Assembly: GCA_964401835.1 (NCBI GenBank)
Contig: CAYNZP010000005.1
Span: 124,001 to 188,000, forward strand
Direction: 5' to 3'
DNA length: 64,000 bases
Source: CAYNZP01 sp964401835
GTDB lineage: Bacteria > Planctomycetota > Phycisphaerae > SM23-33
Shown here: piece after piece, positions 9,266-17,947 of the stretch
Position numbering within the stretch: position 1 is the first letter of the stretch
Layout: each line of letters starts with the position of its first letter
Translations under genes and position numbers: made by a program
The notes under the pieces: model-generated
Told to the model about the DNA's origin: nothing
Seen by the model: the letters and a program-made list of their open reading frames with translations, nothing else
Databases searched by the model: none

Positions 9266-9679
9266 CTACGCATGGGCGTACTTGGGCATCAGAACCGCGT
9301 CAATGGCATGTATGATTCCATTGGCTGCTCGGATATCCGGCTGCACGACAATTGCAGAATTGACCTTGCAGCCTTTCTTTGCGTCGATATGAAGCTGCTC
9401 GCCCTCAAGCGTAATAAGAGAACTCTGGCGACAGATATCGCTGCACATCATTCCGCCCGGTATGACATGGTAAGAGAGGATATCCCTAAGCCTCGGAATA
9501 TCTTGTAGAAACGTTTCCAGCATCGCTTCCGGTAAGTTGCTGAAGGCGTTGTCGTTTGGGGCGAAAACAGTAAAAGGCCCTTCCTTGGACAGAACATTTG
9601 CCAATCCAGCGACATGGACTGCTTGGCAAAAATTCTTCAAATTGTGCACCTCCAGAGCGGTTTGAACAATGGTCAACAT
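9266..9679 (-). CDS. Small FAS1 (fasciclin) domain protein
   Basis: A single FAS1 domain fills the 137 aa. The two FAS1 landmarks are visible: H1 GPFTVFAPNDNAFSNLP at about residues 36-52, and the H2-like end ANGIIHAIDAVLMPK. FAS1 domains usually mediate adhesion or ligand binding outside the cell. I see no signal peptide or lipobox after the ATG at 9679, which has GGAG seven nucleotides upstream. An in-frame extension to 9916 would add an N-terminus without signal-peptide character, so the short start is preferred. No functional link to the flanking comEC or glutamate symporter is evident. Confidence 0.85.
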   Translation of the reverse strand: MLTIVQTALEVHNLKNFCQAVHVAGLANVLSKEGPFTVFAPNDNAFSNLPEAMLETFLQDIPRLRDILSYHVIPGGMMCSDICRQSSLITLEGEQLHIDAKKGCKVNSAIVVQPDIRAANGIIHAIDAVLMPKYAHA

Positions 9680-9878
9680 TTTCAGACTCCTTCCAAAATC
9701 ACTTCGAAACAACGGCTGGCTGAGTTGCCTCAAATCTTTGGAATTATATGTAGGTATAACTGCGTTTCCAAAGAGACGATGGTTTAGTTGCAATCCTAGA
9801 TTGGTCATTTCTTGCCATGGACTGTGGTAGTTGTTATTTTTGTGGCACTTACTTACCGAAGAAAATCGGAGAATTAAT

Positions 9879-11261
9879 ATGTTGTCTTTCATCTCACTTT
9901 GTTTGCTTCTTGGCATCGGTCATTTCTTACGAATGAAAATAAAGCTGCTCCGCAAGCTCTACCTGCCATCATGCGTCATTGGTGGACTTTTGGGCCTGGT
10001 TGTCATTCAATGTTTTATCGCCTTCGAAAAGCCGCTGCCGGCTGAGCTTACCGCCGGCTGGAGTAAACTTCCGAGCTTCCTGATAAACATCGTTTTCGCC
10101 TGCCTGTTCATCGGCGTGAAACTGCCCAACCCCAAACAACTCTGGAAACGCGCCGGAGCGCAGCTGGCGTACGGTCAGACTGTCGCATGGGGCCAATATG
10201 TAGTCGGAATCGGGCTTGTTATTCTGGTTCTCGGACCTCTCTTTGGCGTGCCGGATATGTTCGGTGCGATAATTCCCGTCGGCTTTGAAGGCGGCCACGG
10301 CACAGCAGCCGGGCTCGAACCGACATTTAACGAACTCGACTGGTCAGCCGGCAAGGATTTCGCACTGGCCAGCGCCACCGCCGGGATGATCAGTGCGATA
10401 GTCGTCGGTATGGTGCTTGTCAACTGGGCAGAGAGGAAAGGCTACACCATCCGCCGGGCAAAGGTTGAAAACATACCCGAAGACGACACCGTAGCCATCG
10501 TTCCTGTGGACCGCCGGCCAAGTGCGGGAAAGCTCACCGTTTCTTCCGATGCGATAGAAACCTTCACGCTGCACATCGCGATTGTCGGCGTGGCGGTTCT
10601 TATCGGATATCTGATAAAGGAAGGCTTCTGGCAGATTGAACACCTGGTAAACTCTGACGTCACTGACCAGGCCCGCATGGACTCTACCATATACAAGGTC
10701 GTAAAAAGTTTCCCCCTATTCCCGCTGTGCATGATTGGTGGGCTGGTGGTGCAAATTTTTGAGGACAAATTCGACAAACACAAACTCATTGACCTTGGCC
10801 TGACACGACGCATACAGAATTCGTCGCTGGACTTTCTGGTCGTAGCAGCCATCGCGACAATAAAGATACAAGCAATTTATCGAGACATCGAACCTTTCCT
10901 CATCCTCATCGCAGCCGGAATTCTCTGGAACGTATTTTGCGTTGTGATTCTGGCCAAACGCATGCTGCCGGATGGCTGGTTCGAACGGTCGATAGCGGAG
11001 ATGGGCCAGTCAATGGGCGTTACTGCGACCGGACTTTTGCTGTTGAGAGTAGTAGACCCGGATTATGAATCGCCAGCTGCCGACGCGTTCGCCTCGAAAC
11101 AACTTCTTCACGAGCCTTTCATGGGCGGTGGACTCTGGACAAGTGCAGCCATCCCACTGCTGGCAATTTATGGCTCCAAGCCGGTGTTTTTAATCGCAGC
11201 GGGCGTGATGACAGCGTGGCTGTTGATAGTATTTGTGCCCAAATTACTACGAAAACGCTGA
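9879..11261 (+). CDS. Sodium/glutamate symporter-like permease
   Basis: Predicted integral inner-membrane transporter of the GltS family, which imports glutamate with Na+. The 460-aa protein is strongly hydrophobic with about 11-12 membrane segments and the two-repeat GltS arrangement. Hallmarks include the Gly-rich VGFEGGHGTAAGLEPTFNEL loop, matching GltS GGHGT, and the second-half stretch MGVTATGLLLLRVVDP. A soluble linker lies near residues 185-215. CGGAG precedes the ATG at 9879. It converges on proB, which uses glutamate, with one nucleotide between the stops; the pairing is suggestive but unproven. The specificity for glutamate is a family-level inference. Confidence 0.85.
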   Translation: MLSFISLCLLLGIGHFLRMKIKLLRKLYLPSCVIGGLLGLVVIQCFIAFEKPLPAELTAGWSKLPSFLINIVFACLFIGVKLPNPKQLWKRAGAQLAYGQTVAWGQYVVGIGLVILVLGPLFGVPDMFGAIIPVGFEGGHGTAAGLEPTFNELDWSAGKDFALASATAGMISAIVVGMVLVNWAERKGYTIRRAKVENIPEDDTVAIVPVDRRPSAGKLTVSSDAIETFTLHIAIVGVAVLIGYLIKEGFWQIEHLVNSDVTDQARMDSTIYKVVKSFPLFPLCMIGGLVVQIFEDKFDKHKLIDLGLTRRIQNSSLDFLVVAAIATIKIQAIYRDIEPFLILIAAGILWNVFCVVILAKRMLPDGWFERSIAEMGQSMGVTATGLLLLRVVDPDYESPAADAFASKQLLHEPFMGGGLWTSAAIPLLAIYGSKPVFLIAAGVMTAWLLIVFVPKLLRKR

Positions 11262-11262
11262 A

Positions 11263-12378
11263 CTAAACCAGCGTCATATTGTTGCGGTGGATTACAACAT
11301 CATAGGGCTTGTCGCCGAGTGTTTTGGCGATCTGGTTGGTCTTTAACCCCTTTATCTTTTCGATCTGCTCGGCGGAGTAATTCGTCAGGCCGCGTGCTAT
11401 TTTTTTACCGCCGGAATCAATAACTTCAACGGTTGCGCCTTTGTCGAAATTGCCAACCACTTTTGTCACACCCGAAGGGAGCAGACTCTTGCCCTGCTTA
11501 ACAAGCGCGCGGGCTGCTCCGCTGTCTACGACGATTTTTCCGGCTGGTTTCGATGCCTGCGATATCCACCTGCGCCGGCTGGACATCTTCCGCGTTGCCG
11601 GTACGAAAACCGTACCAAGCTTCTCACCTGCAATCAAGCGGTTGAGAACCCTTGGAGTACGGGCATTTGCGACAATAGCTACTTCACCAGCCCTGGTTAC
11701 CATATCAGCGGCCTGGAGCTTGCTGGCCATTCCGCCCGAGCCAAGCTTGCTTTGCTCGTCATTGACCAGCGACATAGCCGCATCGTCAACCCGCTCAATC
11801 ACATCCAGGACCTTGCCATCTTTCATCACGCCATCGACGCTCGTAAGGAAGACTACAACGTCAGCCGGTATCATATTGGCGACCATCGCGGCGAGGATAT
11901 CATTTTCACCGAAGCGGATTTCATCCACAGCGACGGTGTCGTTCTCGTTGATAATCGGCAGGGCTTTGAATTCTCGCAGTGCTGTCAGCGTATTGCGTAT
12001 ATTGAGGTAGCGAGTGCGGTCCTCGAAGGCGTCCCGCGTGACGAGAACCTGGGCAACCTGGATCTTGCGGCGGGCGAAGACATCGTGAAACACCCGCATG
12101 AGCTGGCCCTGCCCAACGGCAGCTGCCGCCTGCAGGCCCGGAACAGTCTTTGGACGGGTTGGCAAATCCAACTCGCCCATACCAGAGCCAATCGCGCCGC
12201 TGGCAACCAAAGTTACCTCCTTGCCGTCGCGGATAAGTTTTGCAATCTGGCCGGTAAGGTTGGTAATCCCCTTTCGATCGAGTCGTCCAGCCTCGTCAGT
12301 GATGGCGTTCGTGCCGATCTTAACGACGATCCTTCGTGCGGATGAGACTTTTGTTTTTCTCACTGCTGATCCGGGCAT
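11263..12378 (-). CDS. proB: Glutamate 5-kinase
   Basis: Phosphorylates L-glutamate to gamma-glutamyl phosphate, the first step of proline synthesis. The 371-aa protein has the amino-acid-kinase domain (~15-265) with IVVKIGTNAIT, VASGAIGSGMGEL, IINENDTVAVDEI and LGSGGMASKLQAA, followed by a C-terminal PUA domain (~285-360) with GKSLLPSGVTKVVGNFDKGA. proA is not nearby. It is the last gene of the minus-strand run, starting 3 nt after the waaA stop, so it is probably cotranscribed with it. The family is normally feedback-inhibited by proline. Confidence 0.96.
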   Translation of the reverse strand: MPGSAVRKTKVSSARRIVVKIGTNAITDEAGRLDRKGITNLTGQIAKLIRDGKEVTLVASGAIGSGMGELDLPTRPKTVPGLQAAAAVGQGQLMRVFHDVFARRKIQVAQVLVTRDAFEDRTRYLNIRNTLTALREFKALPIINENDTVAVDEIRFGENDILAAMVANMIPADVVVFLTSVDGVMKDGKVLDVIERVDDAAMSLVNDEQSKLGSGGMASKLQAADMVTRAGEVAIVANARTPRVLNRLIAGEKLGTVFVPATRKMSSRRRWISQASKPAGKIVVDSGAARALVKQGKSLLPSGVTKVVGNFDKGATVEVIDSGGKKIARGLTNYSAEQIEKIKGLKTNQIAKTLGDKPYDVVIHRNNMTLV

Positions 12379-12381
12379 ATT

Positions 12382-13719
12382 TTACGCCTCTTGCTCAATA
12401 ACGTCTGTCGCAATGCCGCCGGAAGCGACAGCTGGTACTCTGCCGAGAACGCCGCATATCATCTCGACATTGTGCCGCGTCGCGCCCTGCTGCGAGCGTA
12501 CATAATCCTGAGCGGCTTTGCCGGCCTGTTTCGCCGACGCCTCGTCGCTCAGCCACTTGCTAAGTTGATCTTTCAATTCATCGGCATTTGCGACCCGAAT
12601 GCACCCGTTTTTTGCGAGTCCATCTGCCTTAGGGAAGTTGAAAGTGTGAGGCCCAAACGCGGTCGGTTTGCCCAAGGCGGCAGATTCTATCATGTCCGAA
12701 CCGCCCATCGGCACAAGCGACCGGCCGACAAAAACGCAATCGGCCAGGGAATAGAATTTTCTCAACTCTCCCATCGTATCACCGAGAATCACGGCATCGA
12801 TACCAGCCCTTGAGCTGGAACCCTGACACTCGCTACGTCGAATCAAACCAAAACCGCTTGCTGTTATCCTCTTTGCGACATCGTCGAAACGTTCGGGCTT
12901 ACGAGGAACAATCGCCAATCTCGCCTGTGGATGTTTTCTGCGAAGCTCAGCCCAGAAATCCAGAAGCATTTGCTCTTCACCGGGTCCTGTTCCCCCGGCA
13001 ACGATTAGTTTCTGCTGCTCGGTCAGGCCAAGTACCCCTGCCAACTCGTCCTGGCCGTCGATTCGGTCGGCAACGTGGGCAGAATCGAACTTCATCATAC
13101 CGGTAACGTGAAGTTTTTCGGCATCGACGCCAAGGGCCTTGTAAAGTTCGGCATAAACTTCTTCCTGGACACCGATAGCCGTAAGCTTGTTGAAAAGCTT
13201 TGCCGCTAACGACCCGAGCTTTTTGTAACGCGGATAACCCTTATCCCTGCTCAGCCGGCCGTTGACTACCACCACCGGCACATTCCGCTTTTTGCACCCG
13301 GTAAGAAAATTCGGCCAGACTTCGCCTTCCATGAGCACTACCAGGTCCGGCTTCAACCGTTTCAGCGCCTTGCCAACGGCCAGGGAAAAGTCCATGGGCC
13401 ATTGAAAAACAATGTGGTCAGGCTCGAAGAGTCTCCTTGCCGCTGCCATGCCGGTATCGGTTGTGGATGAAATCACAACGCGATAATCGGGAAGCTGGCT
13501 GTTCAGTTCATCGACAAGTGTCCGCGAGGCGTTTATTTCGCCGAGGCTGACACCGTGCACCCATATAATCGGCTGCAGGCCGTAACGGACTGGTACCGCC
13601 CCAAGCCGCTGAGAAATGCCGGAGCGATATCTGCCGTGGCGTATCATCCGGTAAAGCCATATCGGAGATATCGCCAGCAGGCCAGTCGCATAAATCGCGT
13701 CAAGCAATAAACCTTTCAT
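12382..13719 (-). CDS. waaA: 3-deoxy-D-manno-octulosonic acid (Kdo) transferase
   Basis: Membrane-anchored GT-B glycosyltransferase that adds Kdo to lipid A at the cytoplasmic face. The 445 aa include an N-terminal membrane segment (~1-23), the N-domain with IWVHGVSLGEINASRTLV (catalytic Glu in the SxGE motif), LMEGEVWPNF and KFDSAH, and the C-domain with VPRKPERFD and VPMGGSDMIESAALGKPT. The protein implies an LPS inner core, in line with the lpx genes at 34230-38241. It sits between dnaB and proB in a housekeeping run rather than with other LPS genes. Confidence 0.95.
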   Translation of the reverse strand: MKGLLLDAIYATGLLAISPIWLYRMIRHGRYRSGISQRLGAVPVRYGLQPIIWVHGVSLGEINASRTLVDELNSQLPDYRVVISSTTDTGMAAARRLFEPDHIVFQWPMDFSLAVGKALKRLKPDLVVLMEGEVWPNFLTGCKKRNVPVVVVNGRLSRDKGYPRYKKLGSLAAKLFNKLTAIGVQEEVYAELYKALGVDAEKLHVTGMMKFDSAHVADRIDGQDELAGVLGLTEQQKLIVAGGTGPGEEQMLLDFWAELRRKHPQARLAIVPRKPERFDDVAKRITASGFGLIRRSECQGSSSRAGIDAVILGDTMGELRKFYSLADCVFVGRSLVPMGGSDMIESAALGKPTAFGPHTFNFPKADGLAKNGCIRVANADELKDQLSKWLSDEASAKQAGKAAQDYVRSQQGATRHNVEMICGVLGRVPAVASGGIATDVIEQEA

Positions 13720-13808
13720 GCGGTTAAGTATCCTTACACTTCATGGCAGTGTCAATGAACTGTGCGCAAAGAGTCGCTATTATCAGAAATAATAGTTCGA
13801 GAGAAAAC

Positions 13809-15212
13809 TTACATCGAGCTTTCGACGGCAGCGTTCTCGAAGCGTGTATATTGCGGCAGGAACGTCAGATGGACTGTACCGGTCGGGCCGTTACGCTGTT
13901 TTGCGACGATGAGTTCTGTAACATTGGTTGGGACGTAATCCGGCTCGCCGCGGTGGAAGTAGTCCTCATTATGCAGAAGCGTCACGACATCGGCGTCCTG
14001 TTCCAATGAACCGGACTCTCGCAGGTCGCTCATTCTCGGGCGATGGCTGGGGCGGTCGGCCGGGCCGCGGTTAAGCTGTGCGGCAGTGATAACGGGTATC
14101 TCAAGTTCTCTTGCAAGCGCCTTAATGCCTCTGGATATCTCGGTAATCTGCTCCTGTCGACTGTCGGCTCGGCCGTAGTACGTCATCAACTGGAGGTAAT
14201 CGATAAAAACGCACTTGATATCGTGTGCTGCCTTGAGCCGGCGGGCCTTGGCTCGCAGCTGCATAATCGTCAGCGTAGGCGAGTCGTCAATATATATCGG
14301 CGACTGCTGCAAATTGCCCGCCGCCACCTGAAGCTGTGTCCAGTCTTCGGGACTGATTATTCCGCGGCGCATCCGTCGTAAATCGAAGCGTGCGTGCGAG
14401 GCCAGGAAACGCTGGGCGAGCTGTTCTTTGGACATTTCCAGGCTGAAAAACGCGATCGGGACCTGGTCCTGGACGGACATGTATTCCGCAATATTCAAAA
14501 GGCAGCTGGTTTTACCCATGGACGGGCGAGCTGCCAGGATAATCATCTCGCCATTCTGGAAACCGCTGGTCAGCTCATCCAGCATGTTATAGCCGCTGGC
14601 AATGCCGGTTATTAACTTGCCGTGTGAATCTTCAAGCGTCTGGAAGGTGTGGTCCAGGAGATCGTGCAGGGTTACTGCCTCTTCGCCAATTTGCTGCTGG
14701 GCGATATGGAAAACCTGCTGCTCAGCCTGGTCGATAACTTCCTGCGCTTCACCGTGAGAGTCATATGCCTGGCGAATTATGTCGTTGCCGGCAACAATAA
14801 GGTTACGCAGCAGAGCCTTGTCGCGGGTAATCTGTGAATAGTATTCAACGTTTGCCGAGTTGGGCACGCCTTCGGCCAGGGCTACGAGATAATCTATCCC
14901 GCCGACCTGCTCAAGCTGTTTACGTTTCTGGAGTTCGTCTCGAAGCAAAACCAGATCGATTGGTTTGCCGTCTTGGCGCATATCGATCAAGGCCTGATAA
15001 ATTTGCTGGTGTGCGGGCCTGTAGAAATAATCCGGCTTTAATATCTGGACGACTATATCAGCTGCGGTAGCGTCAAGTATTATCGAACCCAAAACGCAAA
15101 CTTCCGCCTCTATCGAATGTGGAGGCACCCGCTGGAGTTTTTGATCGTGGGCAGAAACGAACTCGCCCGGATCGTTCAACGGCGTATTTGAAGAAGTCCT
15201 CGCAGTGCTCAT
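13809..15212 (-). CDS. dnaB: Replicative DNA helicase DnaB
   Basis: Hexameric helicase that unwinds DNA at the fork and recruits primase. The 467 aa contain the N-terminal DnaB domain (~28-130, with PPHSIEAEVCVLGSIILD), a linker and the RecA-like motor (~200-460) with Walker A ARPSMGKTS, FFSLEMSKEQLAQR, Walker B CVFIDYLQLM and the LRESGSLEQDADVV segment. No intein interrupts the Walker A region. It follows rplI, the widespread rpsF-ssb-rpsR-rplI-dnaB order. Its partner DnaG is at 25788-27572. Confidence 0.97.
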   Translation of the reverse strand: MSTARTSSNTPLNDPGEFVSAHDQKLQRVPPHSIEAEVCVLGSIILDATAADIVVQILKPDYFYRPAHQQIYQALIDMRQDGKPIDLVLLRDELQKRKQLEQVGGIDYLVALAEGVPNSANVEYYSQITRDKALLRNLIVAGNDIIRQAYDSHGEAQEVIDQAEQQVFHIAQQQIGEEAVTLHDLLDHTFQTLEDSHGKLITGIASGYNMLDELTSGFQNGEMIILAARPSMGKTSCLLNIAEYMSVQDQVPIAFFSLEMSKEQLAQRFLASHARFDLRRMRRGIISPEDWTQLQVAAGNLQQSPIYIDDSPTLTIMQLRAKARRLKAAHDIKCVFIDYLQLMTYYGRADSRQEQITEISRGIKALARELEIPVITAAQLNRGPADRPSHRPRMSDLRESGSLEQDADVVTLLHNEDYFHRGEPDYVPTNVTELIVAKQRNGPTGTVHLTFLPQYTRFENAAVESSM

Positions 15213-15356
15213 AGCCTTCCCTGGCTCCCGTGGGAGCTTTTCCTTAAGCCATTCGTGAAGAACTTATTGTAAAGGTGGCATGGCAATTTTGCAAACTACG
15301 AAAGTTATTAAAAACCACCCAGTTCGCAACAAACCATGCGACCGCCACTTATGAAT

Positions 15357-15878
15357 TTACTCTTCGGTTGATTCTTCAGTTTCGGTTTCGGCCTTGGCCT
15401 CTACCTCAACAGATTCTTCTTTGGTGGTCTCGTCGTGAACCGGCACGACCCAGACACTGATTGTCGCAGCGATTTCATCGTCAAACTTGATAGGAACATC
15501 ATATTTATCCAGCTGGCGAATTGGTGAATCAAGAGCAATGTATTCCTCTTCGATAAAGACATCCTGCTTGGCCAATTCTGCGACTATCTGTGCCGGACCG
15601 ATCGAGCCATACAGGTGACCTTCTTCATTCGCACGGGCAGAAATAGTAAGTTCCTTGCCATCGACCACTGCAACCTTGGCCTGAATTTCTTCCTTCTTCT
15701 TGGCCAATTCCGCGAGGTAACGTTCCTTATCGAGCTCAACGGCCCGAAGGTTCGCTTTCGTCGGCTTGACGGCGACCTGCTGCGGAATGAGATAGTTGCG
15801 TGCGTAACCTTCCTTAACCTCGACAACTTCACCAATCTTGCCGAGGTTGCTTACGTTTCTTCTAAGCAGCACCTTCAT
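15357..15878 (-). CDS. rplI: 50S ribosomal protein L9 with acidic C-terminal tail
   Basis: L9 binds 23S rRNA at the base of the L1 stalk and reaches toward neighbouring ribosomes. The N-domain is typical (MKVLLRRNVSNLGKIGEVV, GYARNYLIPQ), followed by the long connecting helix and the C-domain (GHLYGSIGPAQI). The 173 aa exceed the usual ~150: the last ~25 residues are a Glu/Thr/Ser-rich tail ending EESTEE. I chose the ATG at 15878 because it begins the conserved L9 N-terminus; the longer in-frame reading adds unrelated residues. Confidence 0.95.
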   Translation of the reverse strand: MKVLLRRNVSNLGKIGEVVEVKEGYARNYLIPQQVAVKPTKANLRAVELDKERYLAELAKKKEEIQAKVAVVDGKELTISARANEEGHLYGSIGPAQIVAELAKQDVFIEEEYIALDSPIRQLDKYDVPIKFDDEIAATISVWVVPVHDETTKEESVEVEAKAETETEESTEE

Positions 15879-15925
15879 TGCTGAATCCTCTTTTCTTGTC
15901 CAAAGGGTACTTTTGGAACTTAGTT

Positions 15926-16189
15926 TTAGCCACAATAAGGCATCAGGGCCAGGAATCTGGCTCTCTTGATAGCCCGCTTCGCTGAGAGCTGATGCTTCGC
16001 ACAATTGCCACTGCGTTTGCGCGAAAACAGCTTGCCGTGCTGCGTGGTCAGTTTTGTCAGTGTCCCTATGTCTTTGTAGTCCACTTCACTTACTTTCTCA
16101 CGGCAGAAACGGCACTTGGCCTGCTCGTGAAAACGATTTTTCTTTCTCTTCCTGGACTGACCTCTTTTTGCGAAACCCATTCTTGCCAT
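15926..16189 (-). CDS. rpsR: 30S ribosomal protein S18
   Basis: S18 pairs with S6 on the platform of the 30S subunit. The 87-aa protein has a basic N-terminus, a Cys-containing segment CRFC plus a later CAKHQ, which suggests the zinc-binding form, and the conserved core YKDIGTLTKLTTQHGKLFSRKRSG and KHQLSAKRAIKRARFLALMPY. It lies between ssb and rplI in the usual order, 48 nt before the rplI start. Confidence 0.96.
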   Translation of the reverse strand: MARMGFAKRGQSRKRKKNRFHEQAKCRFCREKVSEVDYKDIGTLTKLTTQHGKLFSRKRSGNCAKHQLSAKRAIKRARFLALMPYCG

Positions 16190-16254
16190 CTTGAACTTCC
16201 TTCTTATTCTTAAATTAACTGACTTTATTTACTTCCGGTAATTTCCAGATATCT

Positions 16255-16701
16255 CTAGAACGGAATCTCTTCTCCGCCCATATCTTCATAAGCCGGTGGA
16301 GCAGGTTCACCGCCACCGGGCTGCTGTGGAGCTGCTGCCGGAGGCTGTTGAGCCGGCGCCCCAGCACCGCGGCCACCACCGAGGAACTGGAACCTTTCAA
16401 CTGTCACACGATGCTTGCTCCGTTTGGTTCCGTCTTTGCCTTCCCACTGATCAAAAGTCAAACGACCCTCCAGGAGAATCTGCTGACCTTTTTTTACGTA
16501 TTGATTGATCGTTTCAGCCTGGCGTCCGTAAGCGCGGCAATCAATGAAGCAGGTTTCTTCCCTGTTCTGATTGTCCTGGCTTTTCCAGCGACGATTCACT
16601 GCCAGACCAAGTTCTACGACCGGCGTTTGCGACGGCAGATAACTCATCTGCGGATCGCGAGTCAGGTTACCCACAAGAATTACTTTGTTGTAGTTAGCCA
16701 T
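16255..16701 (-). CDS. ssb: Single-stranded DNA-binding protein
   Basis: Coats single-stranded DNA in replication and repair and recruits partners through its C-terminal tip. The 148-aa protein has an OB fold (~1-105: NKVILVGNLTRDPQ, TCFIDCRAYGRQAETINQYVKKGQQILLEGRL), a Gly/Pro/Gln/Ala-rich flexible linker and the acidic tip EEIPF, equivalent to the DDIPF interaction motif. It is the third gene of the rpsF-ssb-rpsR group. Confidence 0.97.
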   Translation of the reverse strand: MANYNKVILVGNLTRDPQMSYLPSQTPVVELGLAVNRRWKSQDNQNREETCFIDCRAYGRQAETINQYVKKGQQILLEGRLTFDQWEGKDGTKRSKHRVTVERFQFLGGGRGAGAPAQQPPAAAPQQPGGGEPAPPAYEDMGGEEIPF

Positions 16702-16774
16702 GTCGTGCTCCCGTTAAAAAGGTTTAAGGCGATTGGGCCGAAGAGAAAATCTATTCCTTCTCGGCTTCTTCCTT

Positions 16775-17263
16775 CTACTCGGATACTTCCTCAGTTTCCT
16801 CTGATACTTCAGCTTCCACTACAGCCTCTTCAGGAGCGGCTTCTTCAGGAGTGGCCTCTTCAGGAGCGGCCTCTTTAGCAAGATCGTCAGCCTTTGCTGG
16901 TTCTTCTTCCTGGCTTTCGGTCACCTGCGGAACTGACATCGCGGGAGTTTTGGAGTTGATCTGTTCTTCGTTGATCTTGTCATGACGAATGAACAACGCC
17001 CGGAGGATATCTTCATTTAACTGGCAGTCGTGTTCGATATCCGCAACCTTAAGAGGATCGACCTTGAAATAAGAAAGGACATACATTCCACGCTTATGAC
17101 CTTTAATTTCATAGGCCAACCTTCGCTCTTCCCAGGGGTTGAGCGCCAGAACCTCTGCTTCGGCCCTGTCGAGAATGGTGCGAATCGGCTCACTTAAAGC
17201 CTGGAAATCCGACACGCCTGCTTCCATCAGAAACATACCTTCATAAATTCTTTTTTGATCCAT
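16775..17263 (-). CDS. rpsF: 30S ribosomal protein S6 with long acidic tail
   Basis: S6 forms a heterodimer with S18 on the small subunit. The core (~1-95) is typical, with RIYEGMFLMEAG, NPWEERRLAYEIKGHKRG and ILRALFIRHD. The ~65-residue C-terminus is an Ala/Glu/Pro-rich acidic tail ending EETEEVSE, built partly from a tandem pentapeptide AAPEE/ATPEE. I prefer the ATG at 17263, directly before the conserved DQKRIYEGMF, over an in-frame TTG at 17290. Confidence 0.93.
   Translation of the reverse strand: MDQKRIYEGMFLMEAGVSDFQALSEPIRTILDRAEAEVLALNPWEERRLAYEIKGHKRGMYVLSYFKVDPLKVADIEHDCQLNEDILRALFIRHDKINEEQINSKTPAMSVPQVTESQEEEPAKADDLAKEAAPEEATPEEAAPEEAVVEAEVSEETEEVSE
16824..16868 (-). repeat. 15-bp tandem repeat inside the rpsF tail
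   Basis: Three nearly identical 15-bp units (16824-16838, 16839-16853, 16854-16868) encode a repeated Ala-Ala/Thr-Pro-Glu-Glu pentapeptide. Units differ at only one to three bases, which points to recent slippage or duplication, and a partial fourth unit follows. Confidence 0.85.
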
Positions 17264-17296
17264 TTTCAATTCCCAACTTAAAACAGCCAAAAGCTC

Positions 17297-17902
17297 TCAG
17301 CTATCAGCCTTTCGATTGTATTTCTCCATCACGAACAACAATTCGTTTTTTACGATCCAATCTTCTACAGCGTCAGCAGCAGTCTTGACCGAAATCTCAA
17401 TTTCTTCGGCCGCCTTATCCTCGATTTTCTGGAGGACAAAATCAGCTGCGTCCATGTAAGAAGGCGGTGCTCCGACACCTATTCTTAACCGCGGGACATC
17501 CTGAGTCCCTAATACTTCCAAAATATCCGCCAGTCCCTTATGCCCGCCGGCAGAGCCGCTCGCTCTTACCCGCAGCCGATCCGGCGGAAGATCGATATCA
17601 TCCAGGACAATCAATATCTCGCTCCCCTGAGCCTTGAAAAAGTCGGCCATCTGACGAACAGCCTTGCCTGAACGATTCATATATGTATGCGGTTTTAAAA
17701 GTTTAACCTTCTGCAACTCGTCGCCAACGGTTCTGCGAGCCTCAAAAAACTCGCCGCCAAAGGCGCCTTTTCCTTTTCCAAGCTGCCAGCGGTCTACAAG
17801 GTCATCAACAACTCTGAAACCGACATTGTGTCGCGTTTTTTCGTAACGGCTGCCGGGGTTTCCCAGGCCAACCACGAATTTATCCGGCAATTGATCGGAC
17901 AT
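17297..17902 (-). CDS. pth: Peptidyl-tRNA hydrolase
   Basis: Releases tRNA from peptidyl-tRNA that has dropped off the ribosome. The 201-aa single-domain enzyme has VGLGNPGSRYEKTRHNVGF with the catalytic His, LLKPHTYMNRSGKAV, ILIVLDDIDLPPDRLRVR and SAGGHKGLADI. It sits between rplY and rpsF, the common prs-rplY-pth arrangement. Confidence 0.97.
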   Translation of the reverse strand: MSDQLPDKFVVGLGNPGSRYEKTRHNVGFRVVDDLVDRWQLGKGKGAFGGEFFEARRTVGDELQKVKLLKPHTYMNRSGKAVRQMADFFKAQGSEILIVLDDIDLPPDRLRVRASGSAGGHKGLADILEVLGTQDVPRLRIGVGAPPSYMDAADFVLQKIEDKAAEEIEISVKTAADAVEDWIVKNELLFVMEKYNRKADS

Positions 17903-17947
17903 TCACAATGCACTTTCGTCGGTTCAGAAGTCGCTCAAGCAGCCAAA

